Shown here: positions 1 through 11,187 of the stretch, one piece after another
Layout of the letters: each line of letters starts with the position of its first letter
How positions within the stretch are numbered: the first letter of the stretch is position 1
Source of the DNA: Dactylosporangium roseum
Lineage (GTDB): Bacteria; Actinomycetota; Actinomycetes; Mycobacteriales; Micromonosporaceae
Direction of reading: 5' to 3'
Assembly: GCF_025264685.1 (NCBI RefSeq)
Contig: NZ_CP073721.1
Coordinates: forward strand, 310,001 to 374,000
DNA: 64,000 nt
The notes under the pieces: generated by a model
The model's database searches: none
Seen by the model: the letters and a program-made list of their open reading frames with translations, nothing else
What the model was told of the DNA's origin: nothing
Made by a program: the position numbers and the translations under genes

Positions 1-535
1 GCGGGGCGACGATCGGCTGCCGCGCCACGAAGCCGGGGCGGAACGGCCCGGAGTAGCGGGAGCGGTCGATGAGGGTGTGCCGGGTCTCGCCGTACGTGGC
101 GATGGCGGCGACCCGGACGACGCCGTGCTCGTCCTGCTCGTCGTGCGGCGTCTCGACGCCGGTGGCGCCCTGCTTGAGCGCGAACGCATAGGCGGTGTCG
201 ACGTCCGGCACCTCCAGCGCGATGTCGACGACGCCGTCGCCGTGGCGCTCGTGGTGCTGGGTCGCCTCGGCCTGCCGGTGCACGCCACCGGCCAGTACGA
301 ACACTGCGGAACCGGACTTGAGCACGTATTCGGCGTGGTTGCGGTAGCCCTGCTCGGGTCCACGACAGGCGATCAGCGTCATGCCGAAGGCCGTCGAATA
401 GTAGTGCGCGGCCTGCTTGGCGTTGCCGACGTAGAACCGGACGTGATCGAGGCCGGTGAGCGGGAAGGGGTCGTGGGAGGTGTCGTGTTCGACGGCCCCG
501 ATGAGCTCGTTGAGGTCTTCGACAGCGCGGGTCAT
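1..535 (-). CDS. hpd: 4-hydroxyphenylpyruvate dioxygenase, N-terminal part (cut by window edge)
   Basis: Converts 4-hydroxyphenylpyruvate to homogentisate in tyrosine catabolism; a soluble, iron-dependent VOC-fold enzyme. The 178 visible residues begin MTRAVEDLNELIGAVEHD and hold the first VOC domain, with LTGLDHVRFYVGNAKQAA near residue 27 and the family-typical YYSTAFGM and HGDGVVDIALEV segments. The catalytic C-terminal domain with the metal ligands lies outside the window. The frame is open to base 1. An Lrp-type regulator is divergently transcribed, and a perfect palindrome lies between them at 586-602, so control by that regulator is likely (inference). Confidence 0.9.
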   Translation of the reverse strand, partial: MTRAVEDLNELIGAVEHDTSHDPFPLTGLDHVRFYVGNAKQAAHYYSTAFGMTLIACRGPEQGYRNHAEYVLKSGSAVFVLAGGVHRQAEATQHHERHGDGVVDIALEVPDVDTAYAFALKQGATGVETPHDEQDEHGVVRVAAIATYGETRHTLIDRSRYSGPFRPGFVARQPIVAP

Positions 536-585
536 CTCGTCAGATTCCCGCCCGGCGGGAGGCTGGGCAAGGAACGCTATTCTGC

Positions 586-602
586 ATGGTCAGGTTGACC
601 AT
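586..602. promoter_or_regulatory. Perfect operator palindrome between hpd and the Lrp-type gene
   Basis: ATGGTCA-GGT-TGACCAT is a perfect 7-bp inverted repeat with a 3-bp spacer. It sits 51 bp upstream of the hpd start and 26 bp upstream of the GTG preferred for the regulator. Lrp/AsnC proteins bind palindromes of about this size, so it probably serves autoregulation and hpd control. Confidence 0.6.
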
Positions 603-627
603 TTCGCGGCAGATTTGGCGGGTACTG

Positions 628-1122
628 GTGAGCAGATTGCCCAGTGAAATCGACACTCTCGATGCACGGCTGATCGCGCTGCTGAAGGCCGAGCCGAGGA
701 TCGGCGTGCTGGAGTGCTCCCGGCGGCTGCGCGTCGCGCGTGGCACCGTCCAGGCGCGGCTCGACCGGCTCGCCGAACGGGGCGTGATCCGCGGCCACGG
801 ACCCGAGATCGACCCGGCGGCGCTGGGCTACGGCGTGACCGCGTTCGTGACGCTGGAGATCCGCCAGCGCTTCGGCCACGATCCGGTCGCCGCCCACCTG
901 GCCGAGATTCCGGAGGTCCTCGAAGCGCACACGATCACCGGCTCCGGCGACCTGCTGTGCCGGATCGTGGCCCGGTCCAACGCCGATCTGCAGCGGGTGA
1001 TCGACCGGGTGATGAACTTCGAGGGCATCGTGCGCTCGTCGACGATCATCGCCCTGGCGGAGCAGATCCCGTATCGTGTGCTTCCGCTGGTGACGGCCGC
1101 CGCCGCTCGCCCGGAAGGGTGA
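628..1122 (+). CDS. Lrp/AsnC family transcriptional regulator
   Basis: A 164-residue DNA-binding regulator. The N-terminal winged helix-turn-helix (IDTLDARLIALLKAEPRIGV, then RRLRVARGTVQARLDRL) is followed by an effector-binding RAM-type beta-alpha-beta domain (VTAFVTLEI, HTITGSGDLLCRIV). I chose the GTG at 628, preceded by a GGCGGG stretch, over an in-frame ATG at 586. Starting at 586 would bury the operator palindrome inside the gene and add a non-family leader. It is divergent from hpd, a common pairing in actinomycetes, so it probably controls tyrosine or aromatic amino acid breakdown in response to an amino acid or ketoacid (inference). Confidence 0.85.
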   Translation: MSRLPSEIDTLDARLIALLKAEPRIGVLECSRRLRVARGTVQARLDRLAERGVIRGHGPEIDPAALGYGVTAFVTLEIRQRFGHDPVAAHLAEIPEVLEAHTITGSGDLLCRIVARSNADLQRVIDRVMNFEGIVRSSTIIALAEQIPYRVLPLVTAAAARPEG

Positions 1123-1180
1123 ATCCTCGCGACACGGGCATTCCCGGCCATCCATCGCCGTATCATCCGCCGCCGGTACC

Positions 1181-2515
1181 GTGCTTGCCGTGGCGAGGAG
1201 AGGAGCGGTCCGCAACTTCGAGACGGCGCTCGGCGCGATCGGCGTCCTGGCACTGATCATCACGGGCATTCTGGTCACCGGCTGGAACCCGGTCCCCAAG
1301 GTCACCGACTGGTGGGAGAAGGTCTCCGCCAACGCCGGCAAGCTCTCCGCGCCGGAGACCTCCTGGACCGACCGGGTCGGCGGCCAGCCGTCCGCCGCGG
1401 TCGTCGCCGGTGACGCGGCGATCGTGACGATGCGCGGCACCATCGAGGCCCGCGGCCTGAGCACCGGCACCGTGCTGTGGACGAAGGAGGCCGACTGGGC
1501 CGGCGTGGCCGGCGACGACGCGAACGTCGTCGCGATCGTCGGACGGCGCGGCCAGGGCCTGCAAGCCCTCGACCCGTCCAGCGGCAACCCGAAGTGGAAG
1601 GACGGCGACGCGATCGGCGCGTGGACCTACCGTGACGTGGTCCTCACGCTCGCCTGTGCCGCGATGGCGGACTGCACGCTGACCGCCCGCGCCCCCAAGG
1701 ACGGCGCGCAGTTGTGGAAGCTGGCCCTGCCCGGCATCGGCCGCGTCCACAACGGCGTCAACAGCGACCTGCTCGGCACCCGGCTGTTCTCCGACACGTT
1801 CGAGGACGCGGTCTCGGCGATCCCCCGCTCGGTCCCCGCGATGCTGGGCTTCCCGATCGACCAGCGGGTCCAGGTCGTCGACACGGTCAACGGCAAGCGG
1901 CTGCGCCAGGAGGAGCCGAGCGCGACGTCCCGCGTGGTCGTGGCCGGCGGCCGCGTGCTCGTGTCCACGGCGACGCCGAAGGACGGCAACTGCCGGTACA
2001 GCCTCGAAGCACGCGACGCCTCGACCGGCAAGTCGGTCTGGAAGAAGGACGGCTACAACCTGCGCACGTCGTCGGGCGTCGGCTGCGAGCAGCGCAAGGA
2101 CCCCTCCGGCGCCGACACCGTGATCGTGGCGACGCGGGGCGACAACCGCGAGGTGTTCCTGTCGCCGCGCGACGGCAAGGAGCTGTGGGCCGGCAACGAC
2201 GGCGACGAGATCGTGGCGGCCGACAGCCAGTACGGCCTGGTGCGCACGAACGGCGGCAAGACGCTGGTCGTCGTGAACCTCACCAAGGGTGGCAAGGCCT
2301 GGGAGCACGGGATCTCGGCAAAGTCCGACATCGCGGTGACCCGCTGGGCGGTGCTGGTGCGCGACTCGTCCGAGGGCGGCAAGCTGCTGGCGTACGCTCC
2401 GGACAGCGGCCGGCGATTGCTGGACGCGAAGACCTCGTCGGACGTGCTGGGCGTCGGCGAGAAGGGTTTGATGATCGGCCGCGGCCGGACGATCGGTTAC
2501 CTGCCGTTCTCCTGA
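1181..2515 (+). CDS. Membrane-anchored PQQ-like beta-propeller protein
   Basis: 444 residues. A short basic start is followed by one hydrophobic segment (about residues 15-33, LGAIGVLALIITGILVTGW) acting as signal anchor. The rest is an extracytoplasmic repeat domain with recurring LSTGTVLWTKEA, SGNPKWKDGD and STGKSVWKKDGY blades, typical of PQQ-like/BamB-type propellers. No catalytic residues are apparent, so a scaffolding or sensing role is the most one can say. The C-terminal half of the Hsp70-like protein at 19882-22659 has the same kind of blades. Start could be GTG 1181 or GTG 1190. It appears to be a single transcription unit. Confidence 0.75.
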   Translation: MLAVARRGAVRNFETALGAIGVLALIITGILVTGWNPVPKVTDWWEKVSANAGKLSAPETSWTDRVGGQPSAAVVAGDAAIVTMRGTIEARGLSTGTVLWTKEADWAGVAGDDANVVAIVGRRGQGLQALDPSSGNPKWKDGDAIGAWTYRDVVLTLACAAMADCTLTARAPKDGAQLWKLALPGIGRVHNGVNSDLLGTRLFSDTFEDAVSAIPRSVPAMLGFPIDQRVQVVDTVNGKRLRQEEPSATSRVVVAGGRVLVSTATPKDGNCRYSLEARDASTGKSVWKKDGYNLRTSSGVGCEQRKDPSGADTVIVATRGDNREVFLSPRDGKELWAGNDGDEIVAADSQYGLVRTNGGKTLVVVNLTKGGKAWEHGISAKSDIAVTRWAVLVRDSSEGGKLLAYAPDSGRRLLDAKTSSDVLGVGEKGLMIGRGRTIGYLPFS

Positions 2516-2642
2516 CCGCCCCGGGGTGACCTGACCGAGGTGGTGGACATCGCCGCCGCGCTGCGCCGCCTCGGCGTCGTCGACCGAGGTCACCGGCGCG
2601 ACCGGAACGTTTCCGGACCCGCCGGTGAGGTAGACGTCTGCT

Positions 2643-4052
2643 GTGGAACGGCGCAGGTACGGCTTTGTGGTGGTGGCCAATCGGCTGCCCCTTGACCGCA
2701 TCACCGACGAGCGGGGTGAGCAGCACTGGGCCCGCAGTCCCGGTGGGCTGGTGAGCGCGTTGGAGCCGATCGCGCGGAGCGCCGGCGGGGCCTGGGTGGG
2801 TTGGACCGGCGGTCCGGACGACGACACCGAGCCGTTCGAGGCCGACGGAGTGTACCTGCGGACGGTGCCCTTGAGCGGCGAGGAGGTCGACCGCTACTAC
2901 GAGGGGCAGTCCAACTCGACGATCTGGCCGCTGTTCCACGACGCGGTCGAGCAGCCGGCGCACCGCCGCGAGTGGCGTATCGCGTACGAGACGGTCAACC
3001 GCCGCTTCGCCGAGGCAACGGCAGAGGTCGCCGACGACGGCGCGACGGTGTGGGTGCACGACTATCAGTTGTTGCTGCTGCCGAAGCTGTTGCGCGACCT
3101 GCGGCCCGACCTGCGCATCGGCTTCTTCCTGCACATCCCGTTTCCGCCGGTCGAGCTGTTCATACAGCTCCCGCGGCGCGCCGAGCTGCTGCGCGGGCTG
3201 CTCGGCGCCGACCTCGTCGGCTTCCAGCAGCCGCTGGCGGCGCAGAACTTCCTGCGGCTCACCGCCCAGCTCCTCGACCTGCGTCCGCACGGCGAGCAGG
3301 TCGAATACCAGGGCCGCACGGTCACGGCCCGGGCGTTTCCCATCTCGATCGACGTGTCGGAGATCGACAGGCTGGCCGCCGACCCCGAGGTCCAGGCGGA
3401 GGCCTCGCGACTGCGCCGGGAGCTCGGCGGTGACCGGCGGCTGTTGCTCGGCGTCGACCGGCTGGACTACACCAAGGGCATCGACCAGCGCATCGAGGCG
3501 TACGGCGAGTTGCTCGCCGACGGCACGGTGAGCAACGACGAGGCCGTCCTCGTCCAGGTGGCCACCCCGAGCCGGCAGCGTGTCGCGCAGTACCAGCAGC
3601 TTCGCGAGCGGGTGGAGCGTGAGGTGGGCCGGATCAACGGAGAGTTCGGCGACGTCGGCCGGGTGCCTGTGCAGTACCTCTTCCAGTCCCGATCCCGGGA
3701 AGAACTGGTGGCGCTGTACCTGGCGGCCGACGTCATGCTGGTCACCCCGTTGCGCGACGGCATGAATCTCGTCGCCAAGGAGTACGTCGCGGCCCGCCGG
3801 GACGAGGGCGGTGCGTTGGTGCTCAGCGAGTTCACCGGCGCCGCCGACGAGTTGCACGGCGCGTTCCTGGTCAACCCGTACGACGTGGAGGAACTCAAGC
3901 GCGGCGTCAGCGCGGCACTGCGGGCCGACCCCGAAGAGCTCACCGACCGGATGCGCCGGATGCGTGAGCAGGTCTGGGAGCACGACGTGGACCACTGGGC
4001 CCAGGAGTTCCTCCGGGCGCTCGGCCGCCACCCCCTGAGCGCCACACCCTGA
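2643..4052 (+). CDS. otsA: Alpha,alpha-trehalose-phosphate synthase (UDP/GDP-forming)
   Basis: Transfers glucose from a nucleotide sugar to glucose-6-phosphate to make trehalose-6-phosphate, the first step of the OtsAB stress-sugar pathway. The 469 residues are full length for this GT20 enzyme. Diagnostic motifs in order: VVVANRLP, GGLVSALEP, WVGWTGG, VWVHDYQLLLLPKLL, GFFLHIPFPP, GVDRLDYTKGIDQRI, TPLRDGMNLVAKEYVA and VLSEFTGAADEL. Starts at GTG 2643. No phosphatase partner (otsB) lies beside it, so trehalose-6-phosphate is dephosphorylated by an enzyme encoded elsewhere. Confidence 0.95.
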   Translation: MERRRYGFVVVANRLPLDRITDERGEQHWARSPGGLVSALEPIARSAGGAWVGWTGGPDDDTEPFEADGVYLRTVPLSGEEVDRYYEGQSNSTIWPLFHDAVEQPAHRREWRIAYETVNRRFAEATAEVADDGATVWVHDYQLLLLPKLLRDLRPDLRIGFFLHIPFPPVELFIQLPRRAELLRGLLGADLVGFQQPLAAQNFLRLTAQLLDLRPHGEQVEYQGRTVTARAFPISIDVSEIDRLAADPEVQAEASRLRRELGGDRRLLLGVDRLDYTKGIDQRIEAYGELLADGTVSNDEAVLVQVATPSRQRVAQYQQLRERVEREVGRINGEFGDVGRVPVQYLFQSRSREELVALYLAADVMLVTPLRDGMNLVAKEYVAARRDEGGALVLSEFTGAADELHGAFLVNPYDVEELKRGVSAALRADPEELTDRMRRMREQVWEHDVDHWAQEFLRALGRHPLSATP

Positions 4053-4180
4053 GCTGCCGCCGTCCTCGTGCTCGCCGGCGCGGCGGCGAGCCGTGCCGCG
4101 TCGAGCGCAGGTTCTTGCGGCATGGTGCACAACAGCAACCGGCGCATCCGGGCGGCCGGTGCTCCGGACGGGCGTGTCGT

Positions 4181-4417
4181 TCAGCGGTCGCCGATACCGC
4201 CGAGGGCGAGCGCCGCAATCACCGCCAGGAAGAACCCGAGGATCACGAACTCACCCGTCTGGCTCCATGCTGCCTTGCCGGCCCCGGTCGCGGTCTCCTT
4301 CGCCGCGGCGACGTCCCGCCAGGCGCGGCGGGCGATCGCGTATAGAACCCCGATGCCGAAGCCGACGACACCACCCGCCAGGAACCCGCCGAGGGTGACA
4401 TGCGAGGAGTGGTCCAT
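4181..4417 (-). CDS. Small two-helix membrane protein
   Basis: A 78-residue protein beginning MDHSSHVTLGGFLAGGVVG. Two hydrophobic segments (about residues 9-26 and 56-72, the second containing VILGFFLAVIAALALG) flank a short basic/polar stretch (ARRAWRDVAAAKETATGAGK). No family recognised. Both transmembrane segments are clean and the reading frame ends with its own stop, so it is probably a real small inner-membrane protein. I start at ATG 4417 because upstream in-frame sequence is Arg/Ser-rich and not protein-like. Confidence 0.55.
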   Translation of the reverse strand: MDHSSHVTLGGFLAGGVVGFGIGVLYAIARRAWRDVAAAKETATGAGKAAWSQTGEFVILGFFLAVIAALALGGIGDR

Positions 4418-4622
4418 CCACCGAGCATGACAAAGATATAGCCGGACATGAATCGACCGGGACGGGGAGCGATTCCGGGTCCGCGCCGCCGCGGAGGCGG
4501 CGACGGGGCACACGTCGATGGATGGAACAGCTACGATCGGCCGCCATGGGGGCGATCAAGCCGTGGCGGCTACTGAGCGGCACGGGGTCGTTGGGCTGAA
4601 CTTCGCGGTCCGGTCGACGGTC

Positions 4623-6257
<1,635 letters not shown>

Positions 6258-6271
6258 GACCTCGACTGTAG

Positions 6272-6580
6272 TTACTCGATTCCGGCAAGCCTGAGCAGGG
6301 CCGCTGTCAGTGCGGCGGCGACCACTACGACGACGAACGGCAGCTTGCGCCAGGCGAGCACCGCGCCGACGAGCACACCGGCGGGCCGGGCGATCCCGAC
6401 GAACTCGGCGCCGTCGAGCAGCGCCGCGGTGCCGATCAGCGCGGCCAGCAGGGCGACGGCGGCCAGTGTCAGGTACCGCTTGACGGCCTCGGACACGGTC
6501 AGCCGCTCCCGCAGGACGGGCCCGGCGAAGCGCAGCGCGTAGGTGCCCGCGGCCAGCGCGATGATGACGACCCAGCTCAT
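6272..6580 (-). CDS. azlD: Branched-chain amino acid exporter small subunit, AzlD family
   Basis: 102 residues, strongly hydrophobic with three to four membrane helices ([56 protein letters not shown]). The [12 protein letters not shown] start is typical of AzlD. It pairs with AzlC to form an exporter of branched-chain or related amino acids. Its ATG overlaps the azlC stop codon by 4 bases (ATGA at 6577-6580), showing translational coupling. Confidence 0.88.
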   Translation of the reverse strand: MSWVVIIALAAGTYALRFAGPVLRERLTVSEAVKRYLTLAAVALLAALIGTAALLDGAEFVGIARPAGVLVGAVLAWRKLPFVVVVVAAALTAALLRLAGIE

Positions 6581-7263
6581 CGTTCCGCCTTTTTCCGCCT
6601 CGGTACCGGCAGCGCCAGCGCCAGCGCGACGAGCGCGACGAGCACCGGCAGCCCGGCGGGCAGGAACGGCGTGGCCACCAGGGCGAGGGCGGCACCGGCG
6701 ACGGCGACCTTGACGGAAATCTTGTCCTTCAGCGACGGCAGCGTCAGGGCGAGCAACGCGGCCGGGAAGGCGGCGTCGATGCCGAACGTGGCCGGGTCGC
6801 CGAGGGCGCTGCCGGCGACGGCGCCGACGGCGGAGGCGATGTTCCAGGTGACGAACAGGCCGATACCCGTCATCCAGTAGGCGCGGCGGTGCCGGACCGG
6901 GTCGTCCTGGGCGAGGGCGAACGCGACGGACTCGTCGGTCATCAGGTGGCTGCCGAGCAGCCGGGCCCCGCGGGTGTCGCCGAGCGGCTGGCTGCCGATC
7001 GCGAGGCCGAACGGCAGGTGCCGCGCGTTGAGCAGCAGCCCGGCGAGCACGATGGCCAGGGCCGTGGCGCCCGCACCGGCCAGGCCGACGGCGAGGAACT
7101 GGGCGCCGCCGGCGTAGACGACCAGGGACATCGCGATGATCTGGGACAACGGCAGGCCCGCGGCGGAGGCGATCGCGCCGAACGACAGCCCGACGACCAC
7201 GCCGGCCGCACACAGCGCGGTCACGTCCCGGGCGATCGGATCTGTTCGGAGTATCGAACGCAT
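6577..7263 (-). CDS. azlC: Branched-chain amino acid exporter large subunit, AzlC family
   Basis: 228 residues with five or more membrane helices. Family signatures are [42 protein letters not shown] and [11 protein letters not shown]. First gene of an azlCD operon with a 4-base overlap. Divergent from the XRE-cupin regulator at 7338, with four repeated operator-like sites between 7244 and 7328. Start is uncertain: ATG 7263 has no obvious ribosome site and may be leaderless, while an in-frame ATG at 7290 would add nine residues. The first operator copy falls inside the 5' end of the coding sequence either way. Confidence 0.88.
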   Translation of the reverse strand: MRSILRTDPIARDVTALCAAGVVVGLSFGAIASAAGLPLSQIIAMSLVVYAGGAQFLAVGLAGAGATALAIVLAGLLLNARHLPFGLAIGSQPLGDTRGARLLGSHLMTDESVAFALAQDDPVRHRRAYWMTGIGLFVTWNIASAVGAVAGSALGDPATFGIDAAFPAALLALTLPSLKDKISVKVAVAGAALALVATPFLPAGLPVLVALVALALALPVPRRKKAER

Positions 7264-7328
7264 AGTTCGGTATGCTGAACCTGTCGGCATCGTTCGTCAA
7301 GCCGAATAAATCGTTCGCCACACCGAAC
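7244..7328. promoter_or_regulatory. Array of four GTTCG-N6-CGAAC operator sites
   Basis: Four copies of the inverted repeat GTTCG-N6-CGAAC lie at 7244-7259, 7265-7280 (right arm TGAAC), 7292-7307 (right arm CGAAT) and 7313-7328. Start-to-start steps are 21, 27 and 21 bp, so sites 1-2 and sites 3-4 each sit two helical turns apart. They fill the gap between azlCD and the XRE-cupin gene and probably bind that regulator. Confidence 0.7.
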
Positions 7329-7337
7329 GGATCCTGC

Positions 7338-7895
7338 ATGGACATCCGCAAGCCACCGCTGGAGCTCATCGCGACCGCGTTGAAGCGCGAGCGGGAGCGG
7401 GAGAAGCTGTCGCTGAGTGAGGTGGCGAAGCGCGCCGGCATCGCCAAGTCGACGCTGAGCCAGCTCGAGGCGGGCGCCGGCAATCCGAACATCGAGACGC
7501 TGTGGGCCCTGGCGGTCGCGCTCAACGTGCCCTTCAGCCGGCTCGTCGAGGCGCCGCCGACCGCGCCGCACGTGATCCGGGCCGGCACCGGTCCGGTGTT
7601 CAAATCCGAGCAGGCCGACTTCGTCGGCACGCTGCTGGCGACCTGCCCGCCCGGGGCCCGGCGGGACATCTACCTGATGACGATCGAGATGGGCGGCGCG
7701 CGCAAGGCCGAGGCGCACCTGCCCGGCACGGTCGAGCACGTGGTGATGATCGGCGGCCGGTTGCGGGTCGGCCCGGAGGATTCCCCGGTCGACCTCGACG
7801 TGCACGACTACGCGTCATTTCCCGGCGACGTCGCGCACGCTTACGAAGCGCTGCTCCCGGGGACGTCATTCGCCCTGGTGATGGAGCACCGCTGA
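7338..7895 (+). CDS. XRE-family regulator with C-terminal cupin domain
   Basis: 185 residues. An N-terminal helix-turn-helix (LSLSEVAKRAGIAKSTLSQL then GNPNIETLWALAVALNVPFS, residues 20-65) is joined to a small cupin ligand-binding domain (PGTVEHVVMIGGRLRVGPED, then DYASFPGDVAHAYEAL). This architecture controls amino acid and amine metabolism genes in many bacteria. ATG 7338 is preferred; an upstream in-frame ATG at 7272 would translate through the operator array. It sits divergent to azlCD, so it most likely governs that exporter and itself. Confidence 0.85.
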   Translation: MDIRKPPLELIATALKREREREKLSLSEVAKRAGIAKSTLSQLEAGAGNPNIETLWALAVALNVPFSRLVEAPPTAPHVIRAGTGPVFKSEQADFVGTLLATCPPGARRDIYLMTIEMGGARKAEAHLPGTVEHVVMIGGRLRVGPEDSPVDLDVHDYASFPGDVAHAYEALLPGTSFALVMEHR

Positions 7896-7907
7896 CCGCC
7901 AGGAAAT

Positions 7908-7989
7908 CGCGTTGATCTTGCAGTTGTGGTGGGTGATAAACCCGGACATCGTGGGAGTTTCGCGGCACCACAACTGCAAGATCAACGCG
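7908..7989. repeat. Perfect 23-bp inverted repeat with 36-nt loop
   Basis: Left arm 7908-7930 starts CGCGTTGATCTTGCAG; right arm 7967-7989 is its exact reverse complement. It lies 13 bp after the stop of the XRE-cupin gene and fills most of the 7896-8221 intergenic gap. It could act as a terminator, but the long loop, perfect arms and lack of a T-run fit a dispersed extragenic palindrome better. Similar GTTGATC…GTTGTGG elements are, from memory, frequent in Micromonosporaceae genomes. Confidence 0.75.
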
Positions 7990-8221
7990 GAAAGAGGGGG
8001 GTGCGCGGACCGAAATGTCCCCGTTCGTCCAGGGCGAGAACAGCACGCCCGCCCGGTAAGAAGGCGGGCGCTCCGAGCAAGTCCTGGACGCATTTCGGCA
8101 CGCGCATGCCGACCCCGGAAAAAGGGTCGCCGCCCCGGCTCTTTCGACGCTCTCATCTGACTACCATCGGGGTGTTCAGTGTGCGCTTCGGGAGGGGGCG
8201 GCAGCCGCGCAGAGGGTGGTT

Positions 8222-11167
8222 ATGCGCAATTCGACCAGGTTTTCGATCTTGGGGCCGGTGCAGATCCGCACACCGGTCACCGAAATCACGGTCGCGGCGC
8301 CCCGCGAGCGAATCCTGCTCGCCCTGTTGCTGCTCCGCGAAGGCCAGCTCGTCCCGGTCCAACAGGTCGTCACGGCGCTGTGGGACACCCACCCACCGCC
8401 GACCGCGCGAGCGCAGGTGCATAGCTGCGTCTCGCGGCTGCGGCAACTGCTGCGCCGCGCCGGCCTGCCGGAAGACCTCGTCATCACCGAGCCCACCGGC
8501 TACCGGATCAAGGTCGGCCCCGAGGATCTCGACGCGGCGCTCTTCGCCACCCGGGTCGAGCGCGGCCGGGCCGCCGCCGCGGACGGGGACCTCGCCGGAG
8601 CGCGGGACGAGCTCCGCGCCGCCCTCGCGTTGTGGCGAGGACGTCCCCTCGCGGACGTTGATTCCGATGTCGTACGAGCCGCCGCGGCACACCTCGACGA
8701 GCAGTGGACCGCCGCCATGGCGTTCTGCCTGGACCTCGAACTGCAACTGGACCTGGCCGAGGAGATCCTCGCCGAAGTCGCCGACCTCGTCGAGCGATTT
8801 CCGCACCACGAGCAGTTCCGCGGCCAACTCATGACGGCCCTGGCCCGCACCGGTCGCCGCGCCGACGCCCTGGCCGTGTTCCGCCGCGGCCGGGCGCTGC
8901 TCGCCGAGGAACTCGGCATCGAGCCCGGCGCCGACCTCGTCGAGCTGCACCGGCGCATCCTCACCGGCGACGTCAGCCTCCTGCTGCCCCAGCCCCAGCG
9001 CACCGGCCTGCGCCGCCCGGCCCGCTGCCTGCCCCGCGACATCGCCGACTTCGCCGGCCGCGCCGACACCGTCCAACGGCTCCTCGGCGCGCTCAGCAAC
9101 GGCCCCCAGGCGGTCCTCGCCATCGACGGCATGGCCGGCACCGGCAAGACCACCCTCGCCGTCCGCGCCGCCCACGCCGTCTCCGACCGGTACCCCGACG
9201 GGCAGCTCTACCTCGACCTGCGCGGCCACAGCGACCGGGCGCCGCTCGACCCCGGCGAAGCGCTCGGCGCGCTGCTGCGCCAGCTCGAAGTCCCCGCCGA
9301 GCGGGTCCCGGCCGCCCTTGACGACCGCGCCGTGCTGTGGCGCACCGAACTCGCCGACCGGCAGGTCCTCGTCCTGCTCGACAACGCCCTCGACACCGCC
9401 CAGGTGCTGCCGCTGCTGGCCGGCACCGCGAACACCGGCGTCATCATCACCAGCCGTCGCCGGCTCGGCGGCCTCGACGGCGCCCAGCCGGTCTCCCTCG
9501 ACGTGCTGCCCCTCGAGGACGCCGTCGAACTGCTGCGCCGCACCGTCGGCGACCGAGCCCTCGCCGACCCCGAACGCACCGAGGAGGTCGCCGAGCTGTG
9601 CGGGCGGCTCCCGCTCGCGGTCCGCCTCGCCGCCGCCCGGCTCCAGCACCGGCCCACCTGGACCGTCGCCGACCTCGCCGCCCGGCTGCGCACCGCGGAC
9701 CGGAGGCTGCCCGAGCTCGCCGTCGACGGGCGAACCGTCGCCGCCGCGTTCACCCTGTCGTACCAGCAACTGCCCGTACCGTTGCAGGGCCTTTTCCGGG
9801 TTCTTGGACTGCACCCGCCCGGCGACTTCGAGCCCGCCGCCGCGGCGGCCCTGGCCGATCTGCCCGTCGCCGAGGCCGAGGCGCTGCTCGAGGACCTCGT
9901 CGACGTGCACCTGGTCGAGGCGCCCGCCGCCGGCCGGTACCGGCTGCACGACCTGCTGCGCGACTACGCCGCCCAGCTCGCCACGGCCGAGTCCCGCGCC
10001 GCCGTCGAACGGCTGCTGGACCACTACCTCTACAGCGTCGTCAGCGCGACCAGCTACATGGAGCTGTCCGACGCGCGGTCACTGCTGCGCCTGGGCACCC
10101 CGCCGCCGACCGCGAAGGAGTTCAGCGTCGTCGCCGAGGCCCGGCAGTGGCTCGACCGCGAGCTGCCCAACGTCCTCGGCGTCGCCCGGCTCTCCGCCGA
10201 ACACGGCATGCACCGGCACACCTGCCTGACGACCCGGGCCGTGTCACCGTTCCTCTACGGGTTCGGCTACGGCGAAACCCAGCTCGACCTGTACGAGCGG
10301 GCGATCGCCGCCGCCGTCGCCCTGCCCGACCCCGAGCTGGAGGCCGAGTCCCGCAACTACCTCGCCGCCGTGTACTTCCGGATGGGCCGCCTCGCCGACG
10401 CCCTCGCCACCCTGCAGATCGTCGTGCGGATCGCCGAACGGGAACGGCTGCCCCGGCTCGTCGGCACCGCCCTGACCAACCGGGCGATGCTGCACAGCAA
10501 GCTCGGCCAATACCCGGAGGCGATCGCCGCCGCCGAAGCCGCCGCCGAGGTACCCGTCGGATACCCCGGCTACGAGGTGCCGCCGAGCCTCGAGTTCAAG
10601 CTGCACAGCACGATGGGGCTGGTCCACACCCAGGCCGGCAACTACGCCCAGGCCCTCACCGCCAACCGCCGAGGCCTCGCCGTCGCCCGGCGCATCGGCG
10701 GCATCCGGCCGGTCGGCATCATGCTCGGCGAACTCGGCCTCGTCCACCTGCATCTCGGCCACCTCACCGTCGCCACCGCGCTGCTGCGCCGGGCGCTGCT
10801 GCTCAAACAGGACGCGTTCAACCAGTACGGCGCCGCCGAGACCCTGAGCAAGCTCGGCACCGCGCACCGGCTCGCCGGCCGGATCGGCGACGCCATCACC
10901 TGCCAGCGCACCGCCCGGGAACAGATGGAGCGCGTCGCCGACGTCTCCGGCCAGTGTCTCACCGCCAACGACCTGGCCCTGTCGCTGCGCGCCGCCGGCT
11001 CCCACGCCACCGCCGAACGGCTGCACCAGGAGGCGCTGGCCAAGGCCGCCGGGATCGGCGACCGGTACGAACAGGCCCGCGCCCTGGCCGGCCTGGGCCG
11101 CATGGACGAGGCCGTGGCGCTGTTCACCTCCCTCGGCGCCCGCGATCTTGCCGCGTTGACGCGCTGA
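8222..11167 (+). CDS. AfsR/SARP-family transcriptional regulator (wHTH-BTAD-NB-ARC-TPR)
   Basis: A 981-residue pathway regulator of the AfsR type. Residues 1-95 form an OmpR-like winged helix ([25 protein letters not shown]). Residues 95-250 are the bacterial transcriptional activation domain ending [19 protein letters not shown]. An NB-ARC ATPase follows, with Walker [11 protein letters not shown] near residue 303, [10 protein letters not shown], and [15 protein letters not shown] repeats fill residues 600-960 ([39 protein letters not shown]). ATG 8222 has GAGGGTGG just upstream. No biosynthetic cluster lies beside it, so the target is unknown. Confidence 0.92.
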   Translation: MRNSTRFSILGPVQIRTPVTEITVAAPRERILLALLLLREGQLVPVQQVVTALWDTHPPPTARAQVHSCVSRLRQLLRRAGLPEDLVITEPTGYRIKVGPEDLDAALFATRVERGRAAAADGDLAGARDELRAALALWRGRPLADVDSDVVRAAAAHLDEQWTAAMAFCLDLELQLDLAEEILAEVADLVERFPHHEQFRGQLMTALARTGRRADALAVFRRGRALLAEELGIEPGADLVELHRRILTGDVSLLLPQPQRTGLRRPARCLPRDIADFAGRADTVQRLLGALSNGPQAVLAIDGMAGTGKTTLAVRAAHAVSDRYPDGQLYLDLRGHSDRAPLDPGEALGALLRQLEVPAERVPAALDDRAVLWRTELADRQVLVLLDNALDTAQVLPLLAGTANTGVIITSRRRLGGLDGAQPVSLDVLPLEDAVELLRRTVGDRALADPERTEEVAELCGRLPLAVRLAAARLQHRPTWTVADLAARLRTADRRLPELAVDGRTVAAAFTLSYQQLPVPLQGLFRVLGLHPPGDFEPAAAAALADLPVAEAEALLEDLVDVHLVEAPAAGRYRLHDLLRDYAAQLATAESRAAVERLLDHYLYSVVSATSYMELSDARSLLRLGTPPPTAKEFSVVAEARQWLDRELPNVLGVARLSAEHGMHRHTCLTTRAVSPFLYGFGYGETQLDLYERAIAAAVALPDPELEAESRNYLAAVYFRMGRLADALATLQIVVRIAERERLPRLVGTALTNRAMLHSKLGQYPEAIAAAEAAAEVPVGYPGYEVPPSLEFKLHSTMGLVHTQAGNYAQALTANRRGLAVARRIGGIRPVGIMLGELGLVHLHLGHLTVATALLRRALLLKQDAFNQYGAAETLSKLGTAHRLAGRIGDAITCQRTAREQMERVADVSGQCLTANDLALSLRAAGSHATAERLHQEALAKAAGIGDRYEQARALAGLGRMDEAVALFTSLGARDLAALTR

Positions 11168-11187
11168 GCGGCCCGCCGAGGAGCACC

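Noticed and set aside
577..1587. Long open frames antisense to the Lrp-type gene and the membrane propeller
   Set aside because: Arg/Ala/Pro-rich translations without domains; shadows of high-GC coding on the other strand.
9337..11187. 5' extension of the fumC frame across the AfsR-like gene
   Set aside because: Arg/Pro-rich and antithetical to known starts; ATG 11188 has a GAGGAG site and gives the normal enzyme length.
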